The notes under the pieces are model-generated. The model searched no databases. It was not told the origin of the DNA and saw nothing but the letters and a program-made list of their open reading frames with translations. 64,000 nucleotides of DNA, from contig JABELC010000005.1 of NCBI GenBank assembly GCA_028455995.1, positions 1,860,001 to 1,924,000 on the forward strand, read 5' to 3'. Positions 35,318 through 46,799 of the stretch are shown here, piece by piece. The position numbers and the translations under genes are program-made. Origin of the DNA: Scleromitrula shiraiana. Lineage: Eukaryota > Ascomycota > Leotiomycetes > Helotiales > Sclerotiniaceae. Within the stretch, counting starts at the first letter, position 1. Every line of letters begins with the position of its first letter.

Positions 35318-37323
35318 ATGGATGACTCGACTTTACCTCCACCCCGCCCTACATCCCTGGTTCATCTTCCTGAGCCTGTTCTCTCCTCGGATTCTATTGA
35401 TGAGGGAACGGAATTGGATATTTCTTTGAATAACAATCGTGTACCCGTTTCCCCAAAAGAAGAAGGTTCCGGAGATAGCGAAGGTCGATCAGATGGTGGC
35501 AAGCAAAAGAGGAAGCGGACTAGGTATGTGGGCATTCTCTACTGGCTCTTTCGTCTCACCGGACGCTCTCAAATGTTCTATGAACACCTATTCTTGGTCT
35601 CCAGCCAAACATACCTACTAAACTCTTACTGATGTGTCAATCCTACAGCCCCGAAGACCAGGCCTTTCTCGAAGCTCAATACAAGGAGAACCCCAAACCG
35701 AACAAAGCTGCGCGTGCGGAAATTGTCAAGAGCGTTAGATTGAACGAAAAGGAAGTTCAGGTATGCCGTTCTTGGGCGAGAGTTTGCACAATCGCGAGAC
35801 GCGTTTCAATGGCTGATATATTATCATAGATATGGTTTCAAAATCGACGCCAGATAAATCGAAGGAAATCGCGCCCACTTCTTCCACACGAGATTGCGGC
35901 CTTTGGACTTGGCGGCATGGCTGGGTTGTCATCAGACCCTGCTCCAATGGTCGGCTTTAGTAGCAGTCAGGACACAGAGGAGGAAGGTGGCGATTCGCAT
36001 CAGGGGGCAATTATCGCCAATCCGGAGGAAAGGGGGCCTGCTCAAGAAATACCCAGATCACCTGCTCCTGAAATAGTAGCATTCGAAACACCATCAAAGA
36101 TACAGTCTGCGGAAGTTGAAAGTATTCAGGCCTTGCCTTCAAAAAACGAACCCGAGCCAGCCCAAACAGTAGTGAAAGAAAGCCGTTCTTTTTCAGTGAC
36201 AGAAACCGTATCCCAGTCGTTTACGTCAACTCCAGGATACCTTGCCAATCGTTGGAATGCAGTTAATTATTTCTCAACGCCAGTTTCTGCACAAGCTGCT
36301 GCCTTTGCAACCCCCTCTATGTAAGAATTCCCTAACATATTAATGTAAGCTCCTAACAATATTGGTGTTAGTTCTCAACCCGTTTTCCCATCATCATGTC
36401 CAGAGAGAATTAATTCGGATGTTGTTGTGCCAACCCCATCACGAATTCGTCTGTCGACCGGTCTTGATGGCAGGGCAGAGTTGGTAGAAGGAGAAATTAC
36501 CCCGCCTCGTCCACATGCAGAGCGACCTACCTCATCTTTATCCAGTGTGGTACCGTTGAAGCGTATGCGAAGCTTACAACGAAGCCATAGCGCTTTGCCG
36601 CTGGGTTCCTTGTCAAGAAAACCATCTTTCAGTAGTTCTTATGTTCCTCGTTTGCCCAGTGGCCGCTCTCGCGATGCACGAACATGGGAATTTTGTTGTG
36701 ATGGCGAGCCTCGTGACGAGCTCACAACTCAGGCTGAAAACGAATCTAGTGGCTCAGCCGTTGCAGCCATCAGTCTTATTCGCTCCACTAGCGGTACCGC
36801 CCTGAAGTCCAACCCTAGCAAACGAAATACACCTTCTAGATCAAACGTTTCTGGAAAGAGAGCAAAATTAGGAAGAGCTTCTTCAAGTGCTGCAAGAATG
36901 CAGAGTGGAATAAAGAAACCTAAACCATTGCATGGTAATTCTATCAATGATAAGAATGCCCTCGCCACGTCTCCGTCGGGAGATTCCGATAAGGAGAACT
37001 GGCTCCCCCACGAGAATTCAGCCAATCCTCGCAGACGTCCTGCCAACATTGCTAGAAAAGATAGTGATAGACAAAGATCAATTTTACAAGACAATCCTAA
37101 CATTCCAACTCATACAGACCTCGGTGTCAGCAGAACCAAACGAAGGAAGGCTATTCATCCAGAATCCCAGGTGTACGAGGATTCAGAAAGTCTCACGGAA
37201 GCTTCTAAAGCACCAGACGATGATGTAGAACGATTTATGCGAGGGGAAGTGAGCCCGAGCAAGAAAGGAGATTTGGATTGTATTCAAGGACTTCTATCTT
37301 TAAGCCAAGGAAATTGGCGATGA
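35318..37323 (+). CDS. Homeodomain transcription factor
   Basis: Four exons (35318-35523, 35649-35760, 35830-36320, 36372-37323) give 586 residues. The homeodomain spans about 62-125 and is split by two introns: KQKRKRTRSPEDQAFLEAQY, PKPNKAARAEIVKSVRLNEK, then recognition helix KEVQIWFQNRRQINRRKSR. The pre-homeodomain part is acidic; the rest is Ser/Pro-rich with basic clusters. A separate C-terminal block SRDARTWEFCCDGEPRDELT and ESSGSAVAAISLIRS is conserved in filamentous-fungal homologues as I recall them. The protein should act in the nucleus on DNA; Yox1/Yhp1-like proteins are the nearest yeast analogues, but orthology is not shown. GDSDKENW near 490 is a KEN-box-like degron candidate. 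Confidence 0.88.
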
Positions 37324-38131
37324 TAATAGAACAAAGTGTGCAAAACATGTTACGAGATATGAATGTACGATTCGGAGTTAACTGGTGTATGGGAATATGG
37401 TTGGAAATCAAACAATACGATAGAATTGGGAACAAAAGGAAGGAACTCTGTGGTGTATGGTGTATGGTCTACTAGAAACTTTTTAGGCAAATACCATTAA
37501 TGCTCGGTTGTGGGAATAGGATATCTGATTTGTATATATCACTACTATGTGTAAGTCTTTTTTGTATCATGGAAATGGACACCTTGCTACAGAACACCTG
37601 GCCATGAACAAGTAACCTGGCACCAGCGTGTACCGATTTACGAACCACCTATGGGAAATTCATATTATTTTACTGAATTGCAGATTGAGGGATAAAAACA
37701 CCAATGGAAACCAGGCAATCGAACCTTTACAGAATCGACTATCACACTATTTTAATTCCACACTATACATAATCATTTAGTTGAAAATGGATCAATCAAA
37801 CCCAGAGATCATATCTATATTTGTGGATTGCCTTTAATTACTATGAGTAGACGATTAATCATAGCCTACATTCACTCTAGCTGGGCTCAACTCTCTCATC
37901 TCCAACTACAACATTCCATCATCACACCTATTAACAATCACCCGCAACACCGGAGACTTTAATAACCATTCACTGGCACACCGTAGTTTACTTTAAACAT
38001 GCTGTCCAGGCTACCAATGGCGCCATCTTCTGTCCGTATTCGGCCTATCCATGTTCTTTTTATCTTTCATTTTGCTAGAATACCTTTCAATCAACTACAA
38101 CACCAACCGACTATGGTCACAATAGTCCACA
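37324..38131. other. Intergenic
   Basis: AT-rich 800-bp spacer between two plus-strand genes. No gene or repeat is seen. Confidence 0.4.
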
Positions 38132-39844
38132 ATGGAGACAACTATCTTCAAGAATCTACTAAAGACAACACAGAATGAGTCTGGATCACAAGCACCACAC
38201 GAACTGCAAATTCTAGATTCTTATATCGATGTTGATTTTGTTGAGCTTTTCAAATCCTCAATTTCCTTATCGGACTTCCATGCGGACGAAGGGAAAACAT
38301 GGTACGAAGATCTTCGAGAAGGTATTCGTTTTGCGATGACGGAACCAGACAAAGGCAGTCGTATCAAAATTGAAACTGCTATACCCATTTCTCCGACTAT
38401 CAAGTCCAATATCAAAGTCAAACCTTCTACCCAAATCCGCAATGCTTCACTATTAACACCGGAACCTTCTCGCTCAGTTTCTCGCTCTAGCTCTCTCGCT
38501 CAAGGCCCGAAGGCCGAGAATCGAACTGAGAGCCGAGCCGCGACCGGCTCTCGGCCTATTCACTTTGAAAAGAATATTGACAGTAACGAGTGGGTGAATA
38601 GTGATCAACTTCGTCCGGAATTGGCAATCAACGTTCCGGAACATACGCCATTTGACTCCGAGGACGGTACCGAAATAAGCCCCACCACAAAGTTGCCCCC
38701 GAAGTTAACCGAATTTGAGCGAACAAGTTTACAACATTCTGGTACCACACTATCTGATCATGGGAAAGTGCATCCAATCAAATCTCACAAGCCACGAAAA
38801 TATGAACAGCCTGAGTCCTATTGGCTGGCGGACGCCTTTGCTCGCAGAACACCACGTCCTACCCAGCCGAAAATCAATACACGAACAGTGATGCGAAAGC
38901 TACAGCACTGGGTTCGTGGTCGTCCGGATTACATCCAAGCCTGTCGGGCAAGGGAACTTCGTGACCCCTATTCACATCTACAGATGAATTGTGGGTGGAT
39001 GAGGGAGCGATGTCAAGGAGAGATGTATTTTGATGAGATATTGGGACGATTTAGGGATGAAACTGATGTTAAACTGGCGGAAAGGATGCGAGTGAAGGAG
39101 AGTCTCGCTAAGTTTAGTTTTTGGGGACAGCTGGAACCTATGGTCGTGGACAAGGGGATGTCTAAAGGGGTTTTCGGGATGGTTTTCGAAGGCGTGGATA
39201 GGAGAGATGGGGATGACGATCGCTGGGCCCGAACACCGGGGTCGTGGTGGGCGAGGAGGAAGAGTTTGTTTGATGTAAATAGGGGAAGATGCTTTTGGAA
39301 TGTTATCTTGGAACGGTCCTGGGAGATCAAAGATGCGTTGGTAGTATGGGCCGAGAATGATAGAGGTAAAAGGGAACGCCGACTGAAAAGGAAATTTGCT
39401 GCGATAGAAAGGGGGTTCTCTCTAGCAAAAGATGCCGAAACTCAAAAGCATCCAAGAAAGATAATACGAATCGGCACCCGAAGGGAGAAGGTGGTCAACG
39501 AGAGATGGCGATCCCGAAGGAGAGATCAAGAGAAGAAGGCCGGCAGATGGACTGACGGAACGTTGAGGATGAATCGAATGTGGTCCGAATTCCACTGGGT
39601 GTTAGACTCTCACGACCATCGGGATTCTCGATTCTTCAGCTCCAGAAACTGGCGGCTGAAGTTTGAAGAAACTGGCTACTATGGCGTATCTATGTTGCAG
39701 CTTTGGGCGGAGTTTTGTCAAGGTTGGGGTCCTATGCAGAATTGGCTGTATCAGCTTCAGCTTTCTGACTATAGGTATGGTGAGGACTATCAAATTTATC
39801 GGAGACAACTGCAGTTTGTGAATGGGTTCTTGGGTGCATATTAG
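38132..39844 (+). CDS. Unrecognised W/R-rich 570-residue protein
   Basis: Single exon from ATG 38132 to TAG 39842-39844. The first 250 residues are low in complexity with a Ser/Arg patch (SRSVSRSSSLAQGPKAENRT). From about 255 the protein is ordered, basic and rich in tryptophan: TVMRKLQHWVRGRPDYIQAC, LQMNCGWMRERCQGEMYFDE, SWWARRKSLFDVNRGRCFW, WSEFHWVLDSHDHRDSRFFS and LQLWAEFCQGWGPMQNWLYQ. No signal peptide or membrane segment is seen. I recognise no domain; it may be a lineage-restricted nuclear protein, which is inference from composition alone. Confidence 0.8.
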   Translation: METTIFKNLLKTTQNESGSQAPHELQILDSYIDVDFVELFKSSISLSDFHADEGKTWYEDLREGIRFAMTEPDKGSRIKIETAIPISPTIKSNIKVKPSTQIRNASLLTPEPSRSVSRSSSLAQGPKAENRTESRAATGSRPIHFEKNIDSNEWVNSDQLRPELAINVPEHTPFDSEDGTEISPTTKLPPKLTEFERTSLQHSGTTLSDHGKVHPIKSHKPRKYEQPESYWLADAFARRTPRPTQPKINTRTVMRKLQHWVRGRPDYIQACRARELRDPYSHLQMNCGWMRERCQGEMYFDEILGRFRDETDVKLAERMRVKESLAKFSFWGQLEPMVVDKGMSKGVFGMVFEGVDRRDGDDDRWARTPGSWWARRKSLFDVNRGRCFWNVILERSWEIKDALVVWAENDRGKRERRLKRKFAAIERGFSLAKDAETQKHPRKIIRIGTRREKVVNERWRSRRRDQEKKAGRWTDGTLRMNRMWSEFHWVLDSHDHRDSRFFSSRNWRLKFEETGYYGVSMLQLWAEFCQGWGPMQNWLYQLQLSDYRYGEDYQIYRRQLQFVNGFLGAY

Positions 39845-40365
39845 AGCGATTGTTATGTATTTATTAAGATTTAGTATGGATTGATATGTTTCGTGATGAT
39901 TATCATAGGAATATGGATATGGATATGGATATGGATACGGATATGATGGGTTCTCAAGGTGGAGGCGCGAAGTACACATCTTTCATAGTAATTTTTTCTA
40001 ATTATCATTAAAGAATCATTCTATTACTCGAAATCAATAAGTTTTCTGAAGAGAAGTGATATATGTACATGCACCTCCATGGATATGATATTCGGAAAGA
40101 AAATGAATATCAGAGTTATTTCCATATTGAAGGTTATATGCAATCTATCTGATACCCGTTCATAAATTTGATCTGCTTGAGCTTAGGCTTAGAATCTTGA
40201 GCATTCCTATCTTATTTCTACTCAAGTGAATGATGAATTCAACAAAGCTATCAAATGAAGACTTGTTGAGTAGAATCAAATCTAGATATGATCATAAGGA
40301 TAGCTTTTTTGATCTATATATCCAACTGTGTTCTGCTACAGACAGAGCTACAATTTAGTACCATA
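39845..40365. other. Convergent 3' intergenic region with ATATGG microsatellite
   Basis: Lies between the 3' ends of the W/R-rich gene and the FMO-like gene. A hexamer array of GGATAT units lies near 39908-39944. No gene is seen. Confidence 0.6.
39908..39944. repeat. GGATAT hexamer microsatellite
   Basis: About six tandem copies of the hexamer GGATAT, with one copy changed to GGATAC. Confidence 0.85.
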
Positions 40366-41901
40366 CTACAGCCTAGATACTCTATTCGTTTGTCCCTCTT
40401 GCTCAATCTTAATTCTGGCCTCTTCATTACCCCTTTTCCACATATCAATTCTTTTCAAATGGCCTCTATCAAAACCCTCTCTCCACCACTTCTCAAATTT
40501 CGGCAGACTCCTTCCCCTCCCTTCTTTTGGCTCGCCCGCCATCTTCCTAACCGTCTCGAAATATTCCTCAAAATCTGGATAAAGGGCAGTGAATGGTACA
40601 CCATCTCCCTTTAGTGCAATCCTTTCTTCTTCCCATTGCTTCTGCTGCTCAATAGAAGGTAAAGTGATGCGGCCTGCAAGAAATCTAGCTGCAAGTACAG
40701 CTTGCCATTCGAATACTTTGAATGTAAACCCCGCTGCCACAGCTCCCACAAATGTTAACGTTGGGTCCTCGCGCCAAAATACATGTTGATATAAATTGGG
40801 CAAACGATTGTTACGAATAGTGGAGGCAAGTTCAGGCATAAAATGCATTGTCCAAGAGTAGCCTGTTCCGAAGATAATATAATCGACTTTTTCTATTTTC
40901 GTGCCATCTTCGAAATGAACCGTTCGCTCATCGTTCTCAACATTCGATGTTATATGAGAGATTGGTGGATGTCGATAAATGTTCGGGTGTTGAAATGCAT
41001 AGTCGAAAAAATAAGGGTGATATTTACCTCGAACCACTGAATGGAGGGGCGGGGCAACGAAATTGGCCAATGCGTAAGATACGTCCGGACCAGAAATAGA
41101 AGCCCCAACAACTACTACGCGCTTTCCACTGTATTTCTCTGGAGTACGCCAGGCTTTTGTGTGAAGAACTGTGCCCGGGAAATTTTGAGATAGAGTAGAG
41201 AGGCCAGGGGTTTCAGGAATGAACGGGACGGTGTAGTGGCCGGCTGCTACAACAACAGCATCGAATGATTCAGTCCACCACTTATCTTCATAACCATTCT
41301 CAAGCGGTTTCCGTAGTGTCAATATCCACTTTCCAGTTTGAGAATCTTTGTGGACAAGCTCCACAGTAGTGTTGTAAGATACACAATCTGAATATCCTTT
41401 CCTATCTACTAAACTTTGGATGTAGTTTTCTATAACTTTCCAATGCCGAAATGGGGTATCTTTGCCATGCCTTTCAATACTAATTGTCGATCTAATCTCT
41501 GGAATTGGTTCTTGAGAAAATGACATTGCAAACGCATCTATATTCGTCTCTAAAGCGGGGTATATCGACGTTTCGGAAAACCTATATTGTGTGTTATGTG
41601 GAAGGGTGGTAGGAAGCTCTGAAGGGATCAAAAGAGGTTCGTCCGGTATGCGAGCAGCTATCTTTTCGAAGTCTGGTAATTGTTGGACATGATCGATGGG
41701 GTCTTCAAGCCTGACAATCATTAGAAACGGTATATACGATTAGGTTATAGATATTGTTTCTTACCAGCAACCTCCGGCCTTCTCCCTTCTTTCAAACACT
41801 CGAATCTTATCAAATACTTGTTCCTGCGCTAGAGCATCAATTGCAATGGCTCCGGCAGGGCCTGCTCCAATGATTGCTACAGATTTTACTTTGATAGTCA
41901 T
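40366..41901 (-). CDS. Flavin-containing monooxygenase-like protein
   Basis: Two exons (41901-41765 and 41710-40366, phase 2) give 493 residues. The FAD dinucleotide-binding motif is at the N-terminus: VAIIGAGPAGAIAIDALAQ, with RVFERREKAGGCWLEDP across the intron. The sequence DAVVVAAGHYTVPFIPETPG matches the FMO-type FxGxxxHxxxY/F region, RVVVVGASISGPDVSYALAN is the NADPH motif, and YIIFGTGYSW is the ATG-like motif of FMOs. Enzymes of this class insert one oxygen from O2 into N, S or carbonyl substrates using NADPH. The substrate is not predictable. No signal peptide is seen, so it is probably cytosolic or ER-associated. No biosynthetic cluster surrounds it. Confidence 0.9.
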
Positions 41902-42720
41902 TCTTGATGAAGGTCGTTTGGTTAGATGGAAAACTTAATACTGCATCACCAGTTTAACATTACAGATTAGGGAAGTTGGGACATCACGTTCGAAAAAACA
42001 AATAACGGCCCCGAAACTAAAGTGTTCTCATCCTCTTATCGTATATGAAGGTCTCGAGTGGATGATCTGCATGATGCCATATTCCCTCATCGATCTTACT
42101 GTACGCCAGCTGTAGTGTGTTACAAGGATTGTTGCGATACCTCGGGAAAATTAATTTCGGGGTTATTTCCGTGGATTAGCCGTGATCTTCTAGATGGCCT
42201 CCAAGGCAGAGCCGAGCTGCGTTAATCTCAGATTTAACAATGAGAGAGAATGATAGTCCGTCCGTTCAAAGACATATAATTGCTCATTTCAGGGTATCCA
42301 AAATTTATCTCGACCTTTATCATTTACTTTATCAGAGCAGAGGGCATGATACATTATAATTCCATTAGTTAACTTGGATGTTCCAGTTTTAGATAATGGC
42401 AATATCACCACTGAAAAGGATCTACGAAGAGGATATTGTGGTAGAAACGAAATTAATTTATTAGGATTTATAAAGAAGTAAGTTTGTACACAATGTACAA
42501 TAAAAGATCACCTAGATGATTGACAAGAGTCAATCAGACTATGCAACAAAATAATACTTCTCCCATCCACCAAATGTCCCCATTGCCCAAGTCATAAACT
42601 CCCTTTGCTGAGATGCCCATGCAACCAAATGCATTTATTAGAGAGCAAAGGAATATAATGTAATAGTCATGCATAACATTGGTTGCTTCTTATACAGTCT
42701 AGATTGGCAATGATTCGAAT
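41902..42720. promoter_or_regulatory. FMO-like promoter and GH17 3' flank
   Basis: An 820-bp spacer. The part next to 41901 must carry the FMO-like promoter; the part next to 42721 the GH17 3' UTR. No clear motif. Confidence 0.35.
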
Positions 42721-44725
42721 CTAGAATAGATGAATCGAACCCCAACTCTGCTCACAACCGAATGAGCCGAGAGCTTTCCAAAGGTCATTGGTATATGAGA
42801 AGATGGCAGCACGTCCACCACAAGACTCAACGATTCCGGCAACGGCAGTCTTCTGTTCCGCAACACCAGGGCATGCTTTTCCGTTGCACTCTCCTGCAGA
42901 TGGCCATCCAGTCTCAAGGTTGATAGCAGTGAGACCTGGGCAGATACCATCGGCGATTTGAAGTTGGGAGAGTGCGAATTCACCGGCAGTTTCGGCTGTG
43001 ACCTCGGCATTAAAGAAAGGATGAAGGTTAGCACCCGTAATATCAACGACAGAACAGAGAACACTAGTGTTCTCTTGCCAGATGTTGAGAGGTTCGGTGG
43101 TAGTGACTTGGCCTGAGTATCCGGCTGATTTAAAGGATGCTTTAGAAGAACTAATAAATCCGGCAAGCTCACTAGCTGTGGTGTGGCCAGCAAAGACGGC
43201 TTCATTACCGCATACAATAAGTTCGACAAGGTCCCATTGTCCCCACGCAATGATTTCATCGACTTGACTTGCTGCTCCAGCACATCCGGTATCGCTAATG
43301 TAGACACCAAGTATCAACTTGATACCAGCGATCTTGGCAGCACGTCCAACGTTGACGAGACCAGAGCAGTCAGTGCTGTATATACGGATGGCTTTGAAAC
43401 CAGACGCTGCGATAAGAGCAACATCGACAGCGACTTCGGCGGCAGTTTTGCAAGATCCAGAATCTTGATAAGGGGAGTAAGTCATGGCCCATTGGTTTCC
43501 TGAGCTACCAACACTACCTCCACTTGTGCCAGTAGAGGATGATGAAGAGGCGGATGAAACTGAGGAAGCGACGGAGGATGACGGGACTACGTAGACCGAG
43601 CTTGCAGAGCTGGAGATGGGCGAAACAGAAGCGGCGGAGGATGACGGGGCTACATAGACCGAGCTTGCGGAACTGGAGATGGGCGAAACAGGAGCGGCGG
43701 AGGATGATGGGGCTACATAGACCGAGCTTGCGGAACTGGAGATGGGCGAAACAGAAGCGGCGGAGGATGACGGGGCTACATAGACCGAGCTTGCGGAACT
43801 TGAGCTGGACACAACAGGAACCAAGACGGAAGTTGAAGTGGGAACAGACGAAGTAACTGGTAGTGTCGCACCCGTGATTGTAGAGTAGGATGATGAGTAT
43901 GGGCAGAAAACCACGACATTAGTCTCGGTAATAGTTGTTACGACTTCAGGTTGAGTGTAAGTGCCCGGGGCATAAGATACTGGAGTTGGATAAACCCAGA
44001 CTGTGGACTCGGAAACACTGGTTGTTAAAGGAGCAATTGTATATGTTCCTGCGGAAGGACAGACATATGTGGTGGTCAAAATTGTACTAGTAACGACACC
44101 ACTTACAGTTGAGACTGTAGCGTAGGGACAGACGACTTTGGTTGATGTAGAAACAATAGTTGTGACACCTCCTACTGTGTATGTTCCTGGAGATTCAAGT
44201 GGGGTTGAGGTTGGAGCACAAACAGTGGTTGATTCGGTCAAAGTCAGTGTGGTTTCTGGGATTGTGTATACACCTGGAGTGGGACACGTGGTTACCAGAG
44301 GAGTCGGGACTGGGGCAGTTGAGAGTAAAGGCGAAGCCGAAGAAGATGGTGTAGTAGTAGATGGGATAGAAGTAGATAGGATAGAAGTAGATAGGATAGA
44401 AGTAGATGGGATAGAAGCAGATGGTGATGACTCTAAACCAACGGCACTTGAAGTAGGGGGAGGTGGAAAATGTACTGTAGACATGTGTCAGCAACGTTAT
44501 TCATATCCTTGTTCATAGCAGTGGTTTCTCCATACAACAAGCTTCTCCTGTGATTGTTGTGTAGACAGTCGTGCGGCCGCATGACTGCTCACTAGTAGTC
44601 CCAGTTGGCGTCACCAGTAGCCCTCTCTCATGAACATCTTCATGACCATGTCTCCTTCTCAGATTACCCCTAGCATTTGCACCACTTGCGATTGCGGCAG
44701 CAACAACAAAAATTCCGGCCTTCAT
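42721..44725 (-). CDS. Secreted GH17 beta-1,3-glucanase/glucosidase-like cell-wall protein
   Basis: Two exons (44725-44536 and 44474-42721, phase 1, donor GTATGG) give 647 residues. Signal peptide MKAGIFVVAAAIASGANA. Residues 65-365 are Ser/Thr-rich with two repeat types: a CPxxGTYT module repeated about four times (PGVYTIPETTLTLTES, PGTYTVGGVTTIVSTS, AGTYTIAPLTTSVSES, PGTYTQPEVVTTITET) and a 21-residue SSSASSVYVAPSSSA unit. The C-terminal GH17 domain (about 370-645) starts NQWAMTYSPYQDSGSCKTAA. The acid/base is the Glu in VCGNEAVF (near 488) and the nucleophile the Glu in INLETGWPS (near 586). GH17 fungal enzymes remodel beta-1,3-glucan in the wall; the Ser/Thr stalk should be O-mannosylated. 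No GPI signal is seen. Confidence 0.92.
43561..43812 (-). repeat. 63-bp coding tandem repeat in GH17 gene, four copies
   Basis: Four near-identical 63-bp units, each encoding 21 residues of the form SSSASSVYVAPSSSAASVSPI-like sequence (written here as unit SSSASSVYVAPSSSAA plus S/P-V-S-P-I). The marker TAGACCGAGCTT recurs at 63-bp steps (43592, 43655, 43718, 43781). Confidence 0.9.
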
Positions 44726-45983
44726 GGTGATACAGCAATGAAATAGTAAGTAGTTGATTCTTCGTCGTCGCGATACTTAGTTGTATGCGTTTAGAATGCT
44801 TGCAAAGAATGCCCGCTGAATGAGTGAAGCGGTGGAATTAGATTGTACCGAGTGAAAACAAAGAACGCTGGGTTGATAAAATGAAGGTATTCAAGACAAT
44901 AACGAGGACTTAAAACGAGAAATGAACGTTGATATATAATACGAGTGGCAAGCTAAAGTCGTACCTGCATGTGGGTTTTGGCAAGGGTAAGGCCTTCGGA
45001 GGGTGATGTGGTGATGATTGTGATCTTCCAAGAGACAATTTTTCAGCCAAAGACTATTTTGATTGGAGTATAGTTATTATTAATCTTCACGGCCCCGAGA
45101 CCTATGAGTTAAAATTTTAAAATGAAATTCGGATTGAAGATATAGACAATCATGATTCGTATCCGTTTCTATTAGACGAAGTGAATGTTTCCCCTTCTCA
45201 TATCTACCTATGAACATGGGCTTGACGAGGGCTTCCACCAGACAAAATTCCCATATCTTTCATCAATATCTACCGGTATAAGGTTATGATGCCCCAGTCA
45301 AGTAATCCATTGCATTGAACATCTGGTTCAGCATGGAGTTATGAACTGATTAAGCTTAAGGGCCCTCATTTCCCATTGTGATACTATTCCCCGTTAATAT
45401 ACACAGTGGATAGAATCTATCCGATAGATATACTGGTTGATGAATAATAAGTTTTACTCACTCAAGATATCGGTTTCTCCATTTATCTCATCTACATCTC
45501 ATCTGCATCTGATCGAGTATTTGGTGTACTGTTTGTCAGGTAGCTTCATAACATATGCACATTGCTATTACCAGCAGAAATTCATTCCCAGAGCTTTAAC
45601 TTCTTACCTAGACATGCTAGGTAGGTACTTTACTAACACTGCACTAGCCATTCTTGGCACCCCCTATCCATCATCCAATTTTATTTTGATTAATTTTTAC
45701 TATCTTGGGATTTCTCCCAAGAATCAGATCAAACACAACCGGAGACAAATCGGCACGGTATTCAAACTGTCAAATGCTTTGCACGTTGACTGTAGATAGA
45801 TACAGGGTGTTCTGTGAGACACCTTGTTCAACTGGCCAACAGTGAAATCCATGGATGTCTGGTAGCTCTTCTCTTGGCACTCGTGTTCAAATAGGGGTGC
45901 AACAATCAAAACATTACAATGATCAAAAACATGTCGAACAATTACAACATTTGATTGTTCAACTAGAATTTGGACCTTGGGAA

Positions 45984-46356
45984 TACCGTATTATCTGGAT
46001 CAAAAGACCTCCCCCCCATAACAATAGACCCTTCTCAAACAAAAGACCTCCCTACACAAATCTAGAAAACTTTCAGATGCACTTGTAATGGTACGTTACT
46101 GTGTATCCGTACTCGAGTTTACAAGATTGCCCCTACACCAATCAATCCTCGATCTAGACACTACAGGCTTATCATAAGCCAGTAAGGCCATCCTTTAGAC
46201 ACTAAGTGCCTATAAAAATAGGCTTTGGGCACTATAATATAGGCCCCAAATTATCATTTATAAAATTCTATCTGAAACACAAGAACAGGTTCAAATCGAT
46301 CCCGGTGGCAACCACCCCTTTTTGTACCCGGGTCTTTCGTTCCAGATAATACGGTA
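45984..46356. mobile_element. MITE with TA duplication and 24-bp terminal inverted repeats
   Basis: The left end after TA reads CCGTATTATCTGGATCAAAA; the right end read on the minus strand reads CCGTATTATCTGGAACGAAA, and both continue GACC. Over 24 bp the arms differ at two positions. Direct TA dinucleotides flank the 369-bp element (45984-45985 and 46355-46356). It has no coding capacity. TA targets and this size suggest a non-autonomous Tc1/mariner-superfamily element (Fot1/pogo-like in fungi); the superfamily is inferred. Confidence 0.85.
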
Positions 46357-46756
46357 TATATCGTATTTTTGATTTAATATCATATGGCGATTCATGAATT
46401 AATACACCCCCTGGTGTTCTGCGAGTTATTATTACCTAATATGAGTACATAATTTATAATTGATCCACCAGATCGTATTTGCTCCAGAATCAAGAGGTCT
46501 TTGTGTTGGCTGGGTGGATAGAGAACCCCATATATACAATATCCATTTTGCAATTCTTTATTTGGCTTCAAATGTGGCTGTGGCTCGGTAGTAGGGGTTC
46601 TCTGGTTCTTTTTTCAATATTTGATGTTTCACCCAAAGATAGAAATATCTGTGGGGTTGCTTGAAGATATAAGGAACATTATTGGAATATTATCAATCAT
46701 ACTATAGTGCAAGGATCCGTTTAGCTCGAGTAATCCTCGGCCAGCTTGTGGATGCG

Positions 46757-46799
46757 ATGGTGCTTCATTTTAGAGATCTAACATTCGAATCTCTACCAT
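46757..46799. repeat. tRNA T-arm-like hairpin
   Basis: Arms TAGAGAT and ATCTCTA enclose a loop containing ATTCGA, with outer arms ATGGT and ACCAT. This recalls the T arm and B box of a tRNA, but no acceptor, D or anticodon arm can be completed. It is best seen as a hairpin or tRNA-derived relic. Confidence 0.4.

Noticed and set aside
43539..43856. Plus-strand frame with repeated RRRMTGLHRPSLRNW-type peptide
   Set aside because: It is the antisense shadow of the 63-bp coding repeat in the GH17 gene.
44195..44494. Minus-strand frame with repeated FYPIY peptide
   Set aside because: Alternative frame of the Ser/Thr repeat in the GH17 gene; the true frame carries the family domain.
45437..45799. 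120-codon plus-strand frame next to the MITE
   Set aside because: AT-rich, hydrophobic by composition bias, without support.
46284..46300. GGTTCAAATC motif resembling a tRNA B box
   Set aside because: It lies inside the MITE and no cloverleaf can be drawn around it.
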